Of a stretch of DNA of 14,704 bases, positions 1 through 6,409 are shown in pieces. The first letter of the stretch is position 1, and each line of letters opens with the position of its first letter. The notes under the pieces were generated by a model. It made no database searches. It saw only the letters and a list, made by a program, of their open reading frames with translations, and was not told the DNA's origin. This DNA comes from DYFC01 sp041658585 (GTDB lineage: Bacteria > Nitrospirota > Thermodesulfovibrionia > Thermodesulfovibrionales > SM23-35): NCBI GenBank assembly GCA_041658585.1, contig JBAZZX010000061.1, positions 1 to 14,704 of the forward strand, given 5' to 3'. A program made the translations under genes and the position numbers.

Positions 1-393
1 GACGCAGTTTCACTACCTGCCTACGAATCTGATACTGCGCATCCTGACTTAGTGTCCGTGCATCGATCTTTTCCATGCATGTATTTTAACATAGTATTGA
101 TCTGTTTAGTTGCCGGGTTAATAATAAAGGTTGTAACGAAATTCATCGGCATCTGGCCGACAATGGAGCTGTTTAAATTCACGAAAAAAGAAAATATGTA
201 TACAACACTGTTAATGTCAACCGGTCTCACATTCGGCTCAATCTCAGCGTTGTTTGGACTTACACACGGGATCATCAATCAGGAACAATATACAATACTG
301 CTTACGGCTGTTATACTTTCAGCAGTAGTGCCGACAATTATTGCACAGAAGTGGTTTCAGCCTGATTTCAAAAAGGAGGATAAAGTTGTTTAA
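1..393 (+). CDS. Cation:proton antiporter (CPA2/KefB-like), C-terminal part
   Basis: This is the 3' end of a membrane antiporter; the frame is open from base 1, so the start lies outside the window. The visible residues make at least two hydrophobic helices (around NIVLICLVAGLIIKVV and TILLTAVILSAVVPTIIA). Between them is a segment typical of the last helices of CPA2 Na+(K+)/H+ antiporters, with KFIGIWP, then YTTLLMSTGLTFGSISALFG and HGIINQEQY. Such proteins exchange H+ for a monovalent cation across the inner membrane. The gene overlaps the UspA gene by 8 bases, so the two are translationally coupled. The stretch before the first helix (about residues 10-26, DTAHPDLVSVHRSF) is polar and does not look like the family there. 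A short insertion, divergence or local error is possible. The call is good at family level; the transported ion cannot be told. Confidence 0.8.
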   Translation, partial: DAVSLPAYESDTAHPDLVSVHRSFPCMYFNIVLICLVAGLIIKVVTKFIGIWPTMELFKFTKKENMYTTLLMSTGLTFGSISALFGLTHGIINQEQYTILLTAVILSAVVPTIIAQKWFQPDFKKEDKVV

Positions 394-808
394 AAAAATA
401 TTAGTTGCAAATGACGGCTCTGACGGCGCTAAAAAAGCTCTTAAGGTTGCTATAGACATGGCACAAAAATATAACGCAGAGCTGCACAGTATTTCCGTTG
501 AAGAAGGCGTCCCTCATTATGCTGCGACCATCGGCGAAGTGGAGGAGTACAGGAAGGAAGCGAACGGCTTTTTCCGGAATATCAATGACGAGGCGGTAGA
601 AGAGGCTAAAAAAGGTGGTATCACACTACATGTGAAGGTTCAGGCAGGACATGAAGTCGAGACGATTGTAAATTATGCAAAAGAAGGCAATTTCGATCTG
701 CTTGTCATAGGCTTCATGGGACATTCAAAGATATTCGGCAGGGTCTGGGGGTCCACTTCACAGAATATCGCCAAGCTTTCTCCGTGTACCGTGATAGTTG
801 TGAAATAA
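386..808 (+). CDS. Universal stress protein, UspA family (ATP-binding type)
   Basis: A 140-residue single UspA domain, the usual length. The start is TTG at 386: AGGAGG lies at 374-379, six bases before it, and the product then opens MFKKILVANDGSDGA, the classic first strand plus nucleotide-binding Asp. An upstream ATG at 341 would add 15 residues lying inside the antiporter gene and has no comparable ribosome site. Near the C-terminus, G109-x2-G112-x9-G122-S-T is a full match to the G-2x-G-9x-G(S/T) motif of ATP-binding Usps. It overlaps the antiporter stop by 8 bases. CPA2 transporters often carry or neighbour Usp domains that sense nucleotides, so a role in controlling the antiporter is a reasonable inference. 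There is no evidence here for the stress signal involved. Confidence 0.93.
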   Translation: MFKKILVANDGSDGAKKALKVAIDMAQKYNAELHSISVEEGVPHYAATIGEVEEYRKEANGFFRNINDEAVEEAKKGGITLHVKVQAGHEVETIVNYAKEGNFDLLVIGFMGHSKIFGRVWGSTSQNIAKLSPCTVIVVK

Positions 809-832
809 TGAAGGGTTTTTTGTGATTTACTA

Positions 833-976
833 AACCTAAATTGAGCGATATTTATGTATAAACCGTTAAAAATTGTCATTCTGAGCGAAGCGAAGAATCT
901 CTCTTTAAGTGTGTAAGATTGCCACGTCGCTCCACTCCTCGCAATGACAACCTAAAAGAATCGCTCAATTCAGGTT
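833..976. repeat. Element D: 144-bp repeat with 17-bp terminal inverted repeats
   Basis: The ends AACCTAAATTGAGCGAT (833-849) and ATCGCTCAATTCAGGTT (960-976) are inverted copies with one mismatch. Inside is a second palindromic unit, about 872-950, that begins TTGTCATTCTGAGCGAAG and ends CTCGCAATGACAA. It is the widespread 'TGTCATTCTGAGCGAAGCGAAGAATCT' type of bacterial interspersed repeat. It fills the gap between the convergent usp and integrase/Mop genes and could also act as a transcription barrier. No coding sequence is credible in it. Confidence 0.75.
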
Positions 977-999
977 AAAAAAAGTTGTTCTTTTGTTTG

Positions 1000-2094
1000 T
1001 CAGTCGATATGCAGTACCACGGCAAAGCTGTTGAATATTGCCCACACCCGGTCATTTTCCTTAAATCCAGTCAAGCGTGCATTTTCAGTGGTAACAATAG
1101 AGCACAATTCCGTTCCGTCCGCAATGCGCACGACATACTCTGTTGTTATTTTGCCTTTATTGATGCGCGTAATGGTTCCGATAAACCGGTTTTCCGCTGA
1201 GGATTCGGGTTCCCTATCGTTTTTCTGCAGAATTACCCACGGAGCTTTTACCTCCGCCGTAATCAAAGATCCCGTTTTAAGTCCGAGTCGTGAGAGGCTG
1301 TCATTGGTGATTACTGTTGTTACCATATCTCCGCTCGGAGTAATCATCTCTATTTTTGCCTGAATGTCACCCTTTTTTATTGAACTGATTTTGCCGAAAA
1401 AGTTGTTCCGGGCGCTTGTTTTCCGGCGTGATTCCTTTTCAATAAAGTGTTTTGCCACCTGCCGCATATCAGCATCGGAAAAGTCAACATAGGAAGCCGT
1501 CAAGTTGAGTGTGGAATGGCCCAACATCTTTTGGACAACCGGCAAAGGCATATTGCTCTGCATCAGTTCCACGGCACGGGACTTACGTATGATTTCAGGA
1601 GCTCCTGTGGCCGGTGAAAAGCCGGATTCAACTGCGCGTTCATAGAATTTACGTCGAACATGACCGGGGTCAACCTTGAACAAGCTGCCCAGATATTCTT
1701 TGAAGGAAGGATTATCCAGTGCGGACTTCAGCTCTTCGGAAAGCGCTTCGGGTATCTGTACTTCACGCAGCGGCCGTACATTTTTCTTTTCCGTTTTACC
1801 CAGAAACACTAGTCTCCGTTCAAAATCAATATCACGGAAGGGGTTGATTGCCAGCACTTCATTTAGCTTGGCTCCGGTATAACGTATTAAAAGAAATATC
1901 AGAAGGATGCGCCTACGGGACAAACAAATGTCGGCACGAGGGGATCCGTCTGCCCACTTACGGAATGACTCCTCCATTCGATTTAACTGAACAGTATCAA
2001 GACAAAAAGTTTCACTTGGCATTGATACAATGCGTGCGTGGCTTGTTCGCTCAGTTACAGTGGTCTGCGGCGCCTGTTTTTTATACCGAAGCAT
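1000..2094 (-). CDS. TunR/ModE-like regulator: recombinase-fold DNA-binding domain plus two Mop domains
   Basis: A 364-residue protein in two parts. Residues about 30-220 have the phage-integrase catalytic fold (LLIRYTGAKLNEVLAINPFRDIDF, FLGKTEKK, MLGHSTLNLTASYVDFSD). Residues about 228-290 and 301-362 are two tandem Mop (TOBE) domains that bind molybdate or tungstate. The recombinase active site is degraded: the first Arg is Lys76 and the His of HxxR is Glu167, while Arg170, His193 and Tyr202 remain. That fits a family described in sulfate-reducing bacteria (TunR), in which an integrase-like domain serves as a tungstate-responsive DNA binder. I infer an oxyanion-dependent transcription factor rather than an active recombinase. 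No molybdate/tungstate transporter lies in the window, so the target is unknown. The start is uncertain: no clear ribosome site precedes it, and a TATAAT on this strand (2103-2108) is so close that translation would be leaderless or begin at Met25 (2022). Confidence 0.85.
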   Translation of the reverse strand: MLRYKKQAPQTTVTERTSHARIVSMPSETFCLDTVQLNRMEESFRKWADGSPRADICLSRRRILLIFLLIRYTGAKLNEVLAINPFRDIDFERRLVFLGKTEKKNVRPLREVQIPEALSEELKSALDNPSFKEYLGSLFKVDPGHVRRKFYERAVESGFSPATGAPEIIRKSRAVELMQSNMPLPVVQKMLGHSTLNLTASYVDFSDADMRQVAKHFIEKESRRKTSARNNFFGKISSIKKGDIQAKIEMITPSGDMVTTVITNDSLSRLGLKTGSLITAEVKAPWVILQKNDREPESSAENRFIGTITRINKGKITTEYVVRIADGTELCSIVTTENARLTGFKENDRVWAIFNSFAVVLHID

Positions 2095-2134
2095 TATTCA
2101 TTATTATAACAATCAAACCCGCGGATTGCTTGCC

Positions 2135-2324
2135 TAACCCGGATTATTCATAAAATTGGCAACAGCAACTGAGGATAGCGTATTTGAGCGGTTTTTTTTG
2201 CCGATAGTCAAATACAGTATTTGAAAATAAAGAGGCAAAAGCCTCGCAGGGAGGAACGACCGAGAATGAGCGCAAATACTCTATCCTCAGTTCAATCAGA
2301 AATATTTATGAATAATCCGGGTTA
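2135..2324. repeat. Element A: 190-bp palindromic element with perfect 20-bp terminal inverted repeats
   Basis: TAACCCGGATTATTCATAAA (2135-2154) and its exact reverse complement (2305-2324) bound the element. A second inverted pair lies inside: AACTGAGGATAG (2167-2178) with CTATCCTCAGTT (2281-2292). The core holds TCAAATAC-A-GTATTTGA (2208-2224) and GAGGC-AAAA-GCCTC. There is no ORF, so it is a MITE-like or interspersed palindromic element. It ends three bases before element B1. Confidence 0.8.
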
Positions 2325-2327
2325 AAC

Positions 2328-2523
2328 GTTGCATAAACAGCAGGGCAGACACGATAAAAAGTCTTGTAATGCAACAACAGATTATTTTTTAAACACATAA
2401 ATGCAGATATAATTTTGGTATCTTTCAGGAAAAGGATAGCTCTTAACATAAAAGAACGCTAAGGTGTAGCTACAAGACCTTTTCATCGCATCAGTCCTGC
2501 CGTTTGTAATAGTTTTTTGCAAC
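2328..2523. repeat. Element B, copy 1: about 196-bp imperfect palindrome
   Basis: It runs from GTTGCATAAAC to TTTTTTGCAAC, and the similarity to copy 2 continues to about 2536 (GTTTATC). Its arms pair: AAACAGCAGGGCAGACACGAT on the left with ATCGCATCAGTCCTGCCGTTT on the right, followed by AAGACCTTTT/AAAAAGTCTT. Copy 2 at 3660-3854 is in the same orientation. The rest of the gap before the permease (2537-2591) shows nothing further. Confidence 0.8.
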
Positions 2524-2591
2524 TGATAAGTTTATCCAGAACAATAATTTGCATAGTGTTCCGGAGTATTGTATTTTTATTCAAGGTGCTA

Positions 2592-2620
2592 TTGACATCT
2601 GATATGTTATATGATATTTT
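2592..2620 (+). promoter_or_regulatory. Putative sigma70-type promoter of the TauE/SafE gene
   Basis: TTGACA (2592-2597), a 17-base spacer and TATTTT (2615-2620). The -35 box is perfect and the -10 box is moderate. It lies just upstream of the inverted repeat at 2622-2655 and about 60 bases before the ATG. Confidence 0.55.
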
Positions 2621-2621
2621 T

Positions 2622-2655
2622 TATTAACACGATAAATAAATTATTCGTGTTAATA
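2622..2655. promoter_or_regulatory. Inverted repeat, possible operator or leader hairpin
   Basis: TATTAACACGA (2622-2632) and TCGTGTTAATA (2645-2655) are exact inverted copies of 11 bp around a 12-base AT-rich centre. They begin just after the -10 box, where a bound repressor would block transcription. It could equally be an RNA hairpin in the 5' leader. The cognate regulator is not known. Confidence 0.5.
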
Positions 2656-2681
2656 GTTTAGTATATTTAAAGGAGGTTCTT

Positions 2682-3644
2682 ATGTATTTCGAGACTGCCG
2701 GAGTCGAGGTTGCTCCCTGGATACCTCCCCTTGTTGCGTTGGTTGTATCTTTCTTCACATCCATGGGCGGAGTTTCGGGTGCCTTTCTTTTGCTGCCGTT
2801 CCAGATGAGTTTCCTTAATTTCACAAGCCCTTCTGTTAGCGCCACCAACTTTGTCTTTAATATCGTTGCAATTCCAAGCGGCGTGTACCGGTACCTTAAG
2901 GAAGGCAGAATGGCATGGCCATTGACGTGGGTTGTCATTATAGGCACCCTCCCCGGCGTCTTCATAGGATACTATCTAAGAGTTCTGTATCTTCCCGATC
3001 CGAGGGCTTTCAAACTCTTCGTAGGATGCGTACTGCTCTATATAGGCGTGCGTCTTATCTATGAACTGACGGGAAAAGCCTCGGCAGGGAAGACAAAGAT
3101 GAAGGCCCTTGAAGATAAATTCAGGGAAAGGACAAAACAAATTAAAGACCAACAAAAAAGCAGAGTAGCTTCGGGACTTCCGCCTGAGGCTGTAGTAAAG
3201 ACAGTCTCGGTAAGCCTGAGAAAAGTGGAATATGAATTCTGGGGAGAAAGGTTCTCATACAGCACAATAGCCATGTTTGTCCTTGCTTTTTTTGTAGGAG
3301 TCATTGGCGGCACTTATGGGATAGGCGGAGGAGCGATTATAGCGCCATTCTGCGTTGCGGTCTTCCATCTTCCAGTTTATACAATTGCAGGGGCCGCCTT
3401 AATGGGGACATTGATAACTTCAGTGGCAGGGGTAGTTTTCTACAGCATCATTCCCGCAAAGGCCGGGATGTCTACTTCACCTGACTGGCTGCTTGGTTTT
3501 CTTTTTGGCGCAGGCGGATTCATCGGCATATACCTTGGCGCACGGTTCCAGAAATTCGTGCCCCAAAAGGCTATTAAATTAATGCTGGGTACGATTATTA
3601 TTTTCCTTGCCATAAGATATATTTCACAGTATTTTCTAAATTAG
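2682..3644 (+). CDS. TauE/SafE family permease (sulfite/organosulfonate exporter-like)
   Basis: A 320-residue integral membrane protein. A strong ribosome site, AAAGGAGG (2669-2676), is five bases before the ATG. The two family half-repeats are visible: GGVSGAFLLLPF at residues 29-40 and GGTYGIGGGAIIAPF at 209-223. Each half has about four hydrophobic helices. Between the halves is a long charged loop (about 131-192, KTKMKALEDKFRERTKQ), rich in Lys/Arg/Glu and probably cytoplasmic. It is longer than in minimal members. The family exports sulfite, sulfoacetate or related anions; the substrate here cannot be read from sequence. The gene is monocistronic, has its own promoter and inverted repeat, and is bracketed by two direct copies of element B, which could allow loss or movement of the unit. 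Confidence 0.9.
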   Translation: MYFETAGVEVAPWIPPLVALVVSFFTSMGGVSGAFLLLPFQMSFLNFTSPSVSATNFVFNIVAIPSGVYRYLKEGRMAWPLTWVVIIGTLPGVFIGYYLRVLYLPDPRAFKLFVGCVLLYIGVRLIYELTGKASAGKTKMKALEDKFRERTKQIKDQQKSRVASGLPPEAVVKTVSVSLRKVEYEFWGERFSYSTIAMFVLAFFVGVIGGTYGIGGGAIIAPFCVAVFHLPVYTIAGAALMGTLITSVAGVVFYSIIPAKAGMSTSPDWLLGFLFGAGGFIGIYLGARFQKFVPQKAIKLMLGTIIIFLAIRYISQYFLN

Positions 3645-3659
3645 ATGCTTTGCATAGAC

Positions 3660-3854
3660 GTTGCATAAACGGCAGGGCAGACACGATGAAAAGTCTTATA
3701 ATGCGACAAAGTATTATATTTCAATTACATAAATGCAGAGCTAACCTGTGGCGACTTTCGAAAAGGTCGGTTCTTATTCTGAAAGTACATTAATGTGTCG
3801 CTACAAGACCTTTTCATCGCATCAGCCCTGCCGTTTGTAATAGTTTTTTGCAAC
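3660..3854. repeat. Element B, copy 2: about 195-bp imperfect palindrome
   Basis: Same orientation as copy 1; similarity continues to about 3867. Both arms are close to copy 1 (GTTGCATAAACGGCAGGGC at the left, GCCCTGCCGTTTGTAATAG at the right), while the centre (about 3710-3790) is diverged. It begins 15 bases after the permease stop and ends just before the trmO ribosome site. It may also serve as a terminator-like structure. Confidence 0.8.
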
Positions 3855-3897
3855 TGATGAGTTTATCTGAACGGAGCGGTAACCCAGGCGGTACATT

Positions 3898-4380
3898 TTG
3901 GAAATCATATATAAACCGATAGGCATAATTCATTCCCCTTTTAATGACGTCAAAGGAATGCCCATACAACCAACTGGAGCTATAGGTGTTGCGGGCACGG
4001 TAGAAATAAGTCCGGATTTTATAGAAGGTCTGAAAGACCTCGATGGATTCTCACATATTATGCTGATCTATCATTTTCACCTGTCTGAAGGATATGAGTT
4101 GTCGGTTAAACCTTTTGTCGATGATAAACTCCGTGGAGTTTTTGCCACCCGTGCACCGAAGCGGCCAAATCCTGTAGGGATATCTGTTGTCAAACTCATA
4201 AAGGTGGAAGGGAATCTTCTTTATATAGAAAATGTAGATATCATAGACGGCACACCTTTATTGGACATAAAACCTTATATCTCAGAAGTTGACGCGCACG
4301 AAGTAGAAAAGACAGGTTGGCTTTCCGGCAAAGCAGAGAAAATGCATAGTATGAAAGCCGATGAGAGATTCAGACATTAA
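3898..4380 (+). CDS. trmO: TrmO-type tRNA (t6A37) N6-methyltransferase, TsaA/UPF0066 family
   Basis: 160 residues matching the TsaA-like beta-barrel domain: KPIGIIHSPF at the N-terminus, GVFATRAPKRPNPVG (80-94), the family signature, and LLDIKPY (121-127). Family members use S-adenosylmethionine to methylate N6 of threonylcarbamoyladenosine at tRNA position 37. The product is a short, single-domain version compared with the E. coli protein of about 235 residues, as in many bacteria and archaea. The start is TTG at 3898, with AGGCGG (3886-3891) six bases before it; no in-frame ATG lies nearby. The gene is isolated between element B2 and element C1. TsaA-like proteins are sometimes annotated for other small-molecule roles, so the tRNA substrate is inferred from the family. 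Confidence 0.85.
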   Translation: MEIIYKPIGIIHSPFNDVKGMPIQPTGAIGVAGTVEISPDFIEGLKDLDGFSHIMLIYHFHLSEGYELSVKPFVDDKLRGVFATRAPKRPNPVGISVVKLIKVEGNLLYIENVDIIDGTPLLDIKPYISEVDAHEVEKTGWLSGKAEKMHSMKADERFRH

Positions 4381-4519
4381 TACGTTCATAAGGAAAGCCA
4401 CATTTAAACACCCTCCCCTTAATCCCCTCCCCTCAAGGGAGGGGCTCCTAAGTCCCCTCTCCCTTGAGGGGAGAGGGCAAGGGTGAGGGTGTGTGGCTTT
4501 TCTAATGAACTCCTTAGTA
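4381..4519. repeat. Element C, copy 1: CCCTCCCCT palindromic repeat
   Basis: An outer inverted pair, GTTCATAAGGAAAGCCACA at the left and TGTGGCTTTTCTAATGAAC at the right, encloses two G/C hairpins: CCCCTCCC/GGGAGGGG (4424-4444) and CCCTCTCCC-TTGAG-GGGAGAGGG (about 4455-4477). The right end reads TCCTTAGTA, as in copy 2. It starts directly after the trmO stop codon and may act as its terminator. Confidence 0.75.
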
Positions 4520-4605
4520 GGTTTTAATTGACGAAGTTTTCTGCATATAATGTCAATACTACCGGCTATGCCTGTGGTGCTGACTTTTAATGGCGTTGCA
4601 TTGTC

Positions 4606-5805
4606 ATGAAATCTAAGGATAAAAAGTTTTTCGGTTTCGGCAGGAATGTCTTCATTGCCGGGCTTGTCAGTTTTTTTATGGATGTAAGCTCCGAGATGAT
4701 CTATCCGCTGGTGCCTCTTTTCCTTGCGAATGTTCTCGGCGTCAATAAATCTGTTATAGGTCTCATCGAAGGCATTGCCGAATCAACCGCAAGCTTACTC
4801 AAGGTATTTTCGGGCTGGTTTTCCGACAGGATCGGCAACCGCAAGTGGCTTATGGCTGCCGGTTACGGCATATCTACTCTGAGCAGACCGATTGTTGCGC
4901 TTGCAATGGGCTGGCAGCATGTTATGGGTTCACGCTTTATAGACAGGTTCGGCAAGGGCGTCCGTACGGCGCCGCGCGACGCCATCATTGCCGAGTCTTC
5001 GGAAAAAACGCATCTCGGCAGGGCATTCGGTTTTCATCGTTCAATGGATACAATGGGCGCCGTGGTCGGGCCTGCACTCGCTTTCTTCCTTCTCGGTCTA
5101 TTCTCAAACAACTATAGATGGGTCTTCTGGCTTTCGATGATTCCCGGAGCTATAGCAGTGCTCCTGATTATCCTTTTTATCACAGAAAAGAAGAAAGCTT
5201 CCCTCCCGCATTCTGAGAGACCGAAACTGACGCTCAAACATTTTGATAGGAGATTCAAGTTTTTTGTGGCAATCGCAACCCTGTTTGCCGTAGGCAATTC
5301 AAGTGATGTGTTTCTTATACTAAGGGCCCAGCAGATCGGGGTTCCGACTGTCATGATTCCCATACTTTACCTCCTGTTCAATCTCATCTACTCCTTATCT
5401 TCTATTCCTGCCGGTATCGCAGCAGACAGGTTTGGGAAGAAGAGGGTGATACTCCTCGGTTTTGTACTATTTGCGGTCCTCTACTATGGTTTTGCCGTTG
5501 CCGAGGATGCAAGAGCCGTCTGGATTCTATTTGGCTTCTACGGTCTCTTCATGGGGCTTACGGAAGGAATTCAAAAGGCATTTCTTGCCACCATCATCCC
5601 TCAGGACTTTAAGGCAACAGCCTTTGGTGTCTTCAATACAGCAGTCGGAATTGCAGCGTTTCCTGCAAGCCTCATAGGAGGGTGGCTCTGGGATCATATC
5701 TCCCCATCGGCAACATTCTATTTCGGCGTGATAACAGCGGGGTTGTCGGCGATTTTGTTTGTCGTGTTTATTGCAGTTGTAAGGAGAAACAGCTATGCCA
5801 AATGA
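4606..5805 (+). CDS. MFS transporter, 12 transmembrane segments
   Basis: 399 residues, almost wholly hydrophobic in a 6+6 pattern with a charged central loop (about 194-218). MFS motif A occurs in both halves: GWFSDRIGNRK (70-80) and GIAADRFGKKR (270-280). DRFGKGVRTAPRDA (113-126) is a sequence I associate with a subgroup of MFS proteins common in anaerobes and metal-cycling bacteria, of unknown substrate. It is probably a proton-coupled importer or exporter in the inner membrane. The ATG lacks a convincing ribosome site. A TATAAT at 4546-4551 has no good -35 at 17 bases (a TTGACG lies only 12 bases upstream), so the promoter is unclear. The gene stands alone after element C1. Confidence 0.9.
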   Translation: MKSKDKKFFGFGRNVFIAGLVSFFMDVSSEMIYPLVPLFLANVLGVNKSVIGLIEGIAESTASLLKVFSGWFSDRIGNRKWLMAAGYGISTLSRPIVALAMGWQHVMGSRFIDRFGKGVRTAPRDAIIAESSEKTHLGRAFGFHRSMDTMGAVVGPALAFFLLGLFSNNYRWVFWLSMIPGAIAVLLIILFITEKKKASLPHSERPKLTLKHFDRRFKFFVAIATLFAVGNSSDVFLILRAQQIGVPTVMIPILYLLFNLIYSLSSIPAGIAADRFGKKRVILLGFVLFAVLYYGFAVAEDARAVWILFGFYGLFMGLTEGIQKAFLATIIPQDFKATAFGVFNTAVGIAAFPASLIGGWLWDHISPSATFYFGVITAGLSAILFVVFIAVVRRNSYAK

Positions 5806-5858
5806 GTCGATGATAAATATGACAGACGGCATCCATTGCTGTAAAATAGAAGATAATC

Positions 5859-6086
5859 ATGACAGAATATAATAATGAGCAATTTGATGAAGTCTTTCGG
5901 TCTTTTGTGGCGGCCATGCAGAGAGTAGTCGAAAGAATAAAAAGATTTAAATCAGGCATGAACACTCCGGCGTTTAAAGTGTATGAGGATGCCGGATGCC
6001 CTTACGGAAATTCACCTGCAGGCTTTCAGCTTTGGATTGAAGACCAAAGCAGGCATTTTAAATCCCTGAACGATAGGAAGAATTAA
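5859..6086 (+). CDS. Small hypothetical protein, 75 aa
   Basis: I do not recognise a named family. The product opens with a charged amphipathic helix (FDEVFRSFVAAMQRVVERIKRFKSGM) and then has a compact motif (YEDAGCPYGNSPAGFQLWIEDQ) with one Cys and aromatic residues. That is an orderly composition, unlike a random frame. It starts 53 bases after the MFS stop and may be cotranscribed with it. The ribosome site is weak (AGAAGA). No signal peptide or membrane segment is seen. I judge it a real gene of unknown function. Confidence 0.6.
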   Translation: MTEYNNEQFDEVFRSFVAAMQRVVERIKRFKSGMNTPAFKVYEDAGCPYGNSPAGFQLWIEDQSRHFKSLNDRKN

Positions 6087-6212
6087 TTATAAAAGGAAAG
6101 GCATTGGGACCAGAAGATTCTCTTCCTGCGGAGGGTGAGGGAAAGACTACATATACACTTGCAAGCCTGACACAGAGTATTCTGGTTCTTTCTCAAACTG
6201 AGTGGGTAAAGT
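6087..6212. other. Intergenic stretch without recognised feature
   Basis: I see no plausible coding frame or strong structure here before the CCCTC hairpin at 6213. Together with the hairpin, the DUF559 remnant and the half repeat, it makes up the 323-base gap between the small ORF and the radical SAM gene. Confidence 0.5.
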
Positions 6213-6235
6213 CCCTCTCCCTTGAGGGGAGAGGG
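6213..6235. repeat. CCCTCTCCC hairpin (right-half element C type)
   Basis: CCCTCTCCC (6213-6221), loop TTGAG, GGGAGAGGG (6227-6235): a perfect 9-bp stem identical to the second hairpin of element C copies 1 and 2. It is followed by TTGGGAGAGGGTGA, then directly by the DUF559 remnant at 6258. Confidence 0.7.
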
Positions 6236-6257
6236 TTGGGAGAGGGTGATTAAATCA

Positions 6258-6338
6258 ATGGCAAAAGGATTAACGCACCTTGCAAAAGGCCTCAGAAAAA
6301 GATCAACTGATGTGGAGGAGGTATTAAAGAGTTCATAA
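6258..6338 (+). pseudogene. Remnant of a DUF559 endonuclease gene (N-terminal 26 codons)
   Basis: The frame reads MAKGLTHLAKGLRKRSTDVE, then EVLKSS and a stop. From memory, DUF559 (Vsr-like) endonucleases typically begin with a basic stretch followed by LR-K-x-TEAE-x-LW, and this segment fits that start well (compare ELRNNQTEAEKTFW in the intact gene at 10275-10652). The similarity ends after EVL, at AAAGAGTTCATAAG, which is the left end of a C-type repeat. The nuclease core is therefore missing, lost by insertion or recombination at the repeat. The fragment is short, so the family call rests on one motif. Confidence 0.5.
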
Positions 6339-6390
6339 GTAGATGCACATTTAAACACCCTTCCCTAATCCCCTCCCCTCAAGGGAGGGG
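6331..6390. repeat. Element C, copy 3: left half only
   Basis: GTTCATAAGTAGATGCACATTTAAACACCC, then the CCCCTCCCC-TC-AAGGGAGGGG hairpin, closely matches the left halves of copies 1 and 2. The right half is absent; unrelated bases follow and the radical SAM start codon is 20 bases on. It truncates the DUF559 remnant. Confidence 0.7.
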
Positions 6391-6409
6391 ATGTAATTAC
6401 CCACACAAA

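Noticed and set aside
1848..2153. 101-codon plus-strand frame
   Set aside because: It is antisense to the strong integrase/Mop coding frame and runs into element A; a shadow.
2135..2523. CRISPR-like array of repeats in the gap before the permease
   Set aside because: The repeats are inverted, not regularly spaced direct repeats with unique spacers, and no cas gene is present.
4528..4551. TTGACG...TATAAT as a promoter for the MFS gene
   Set aside because: The spacer is only 12 bases, too short for a standard sigma70 promoter; the TATAAT alone is not enough.
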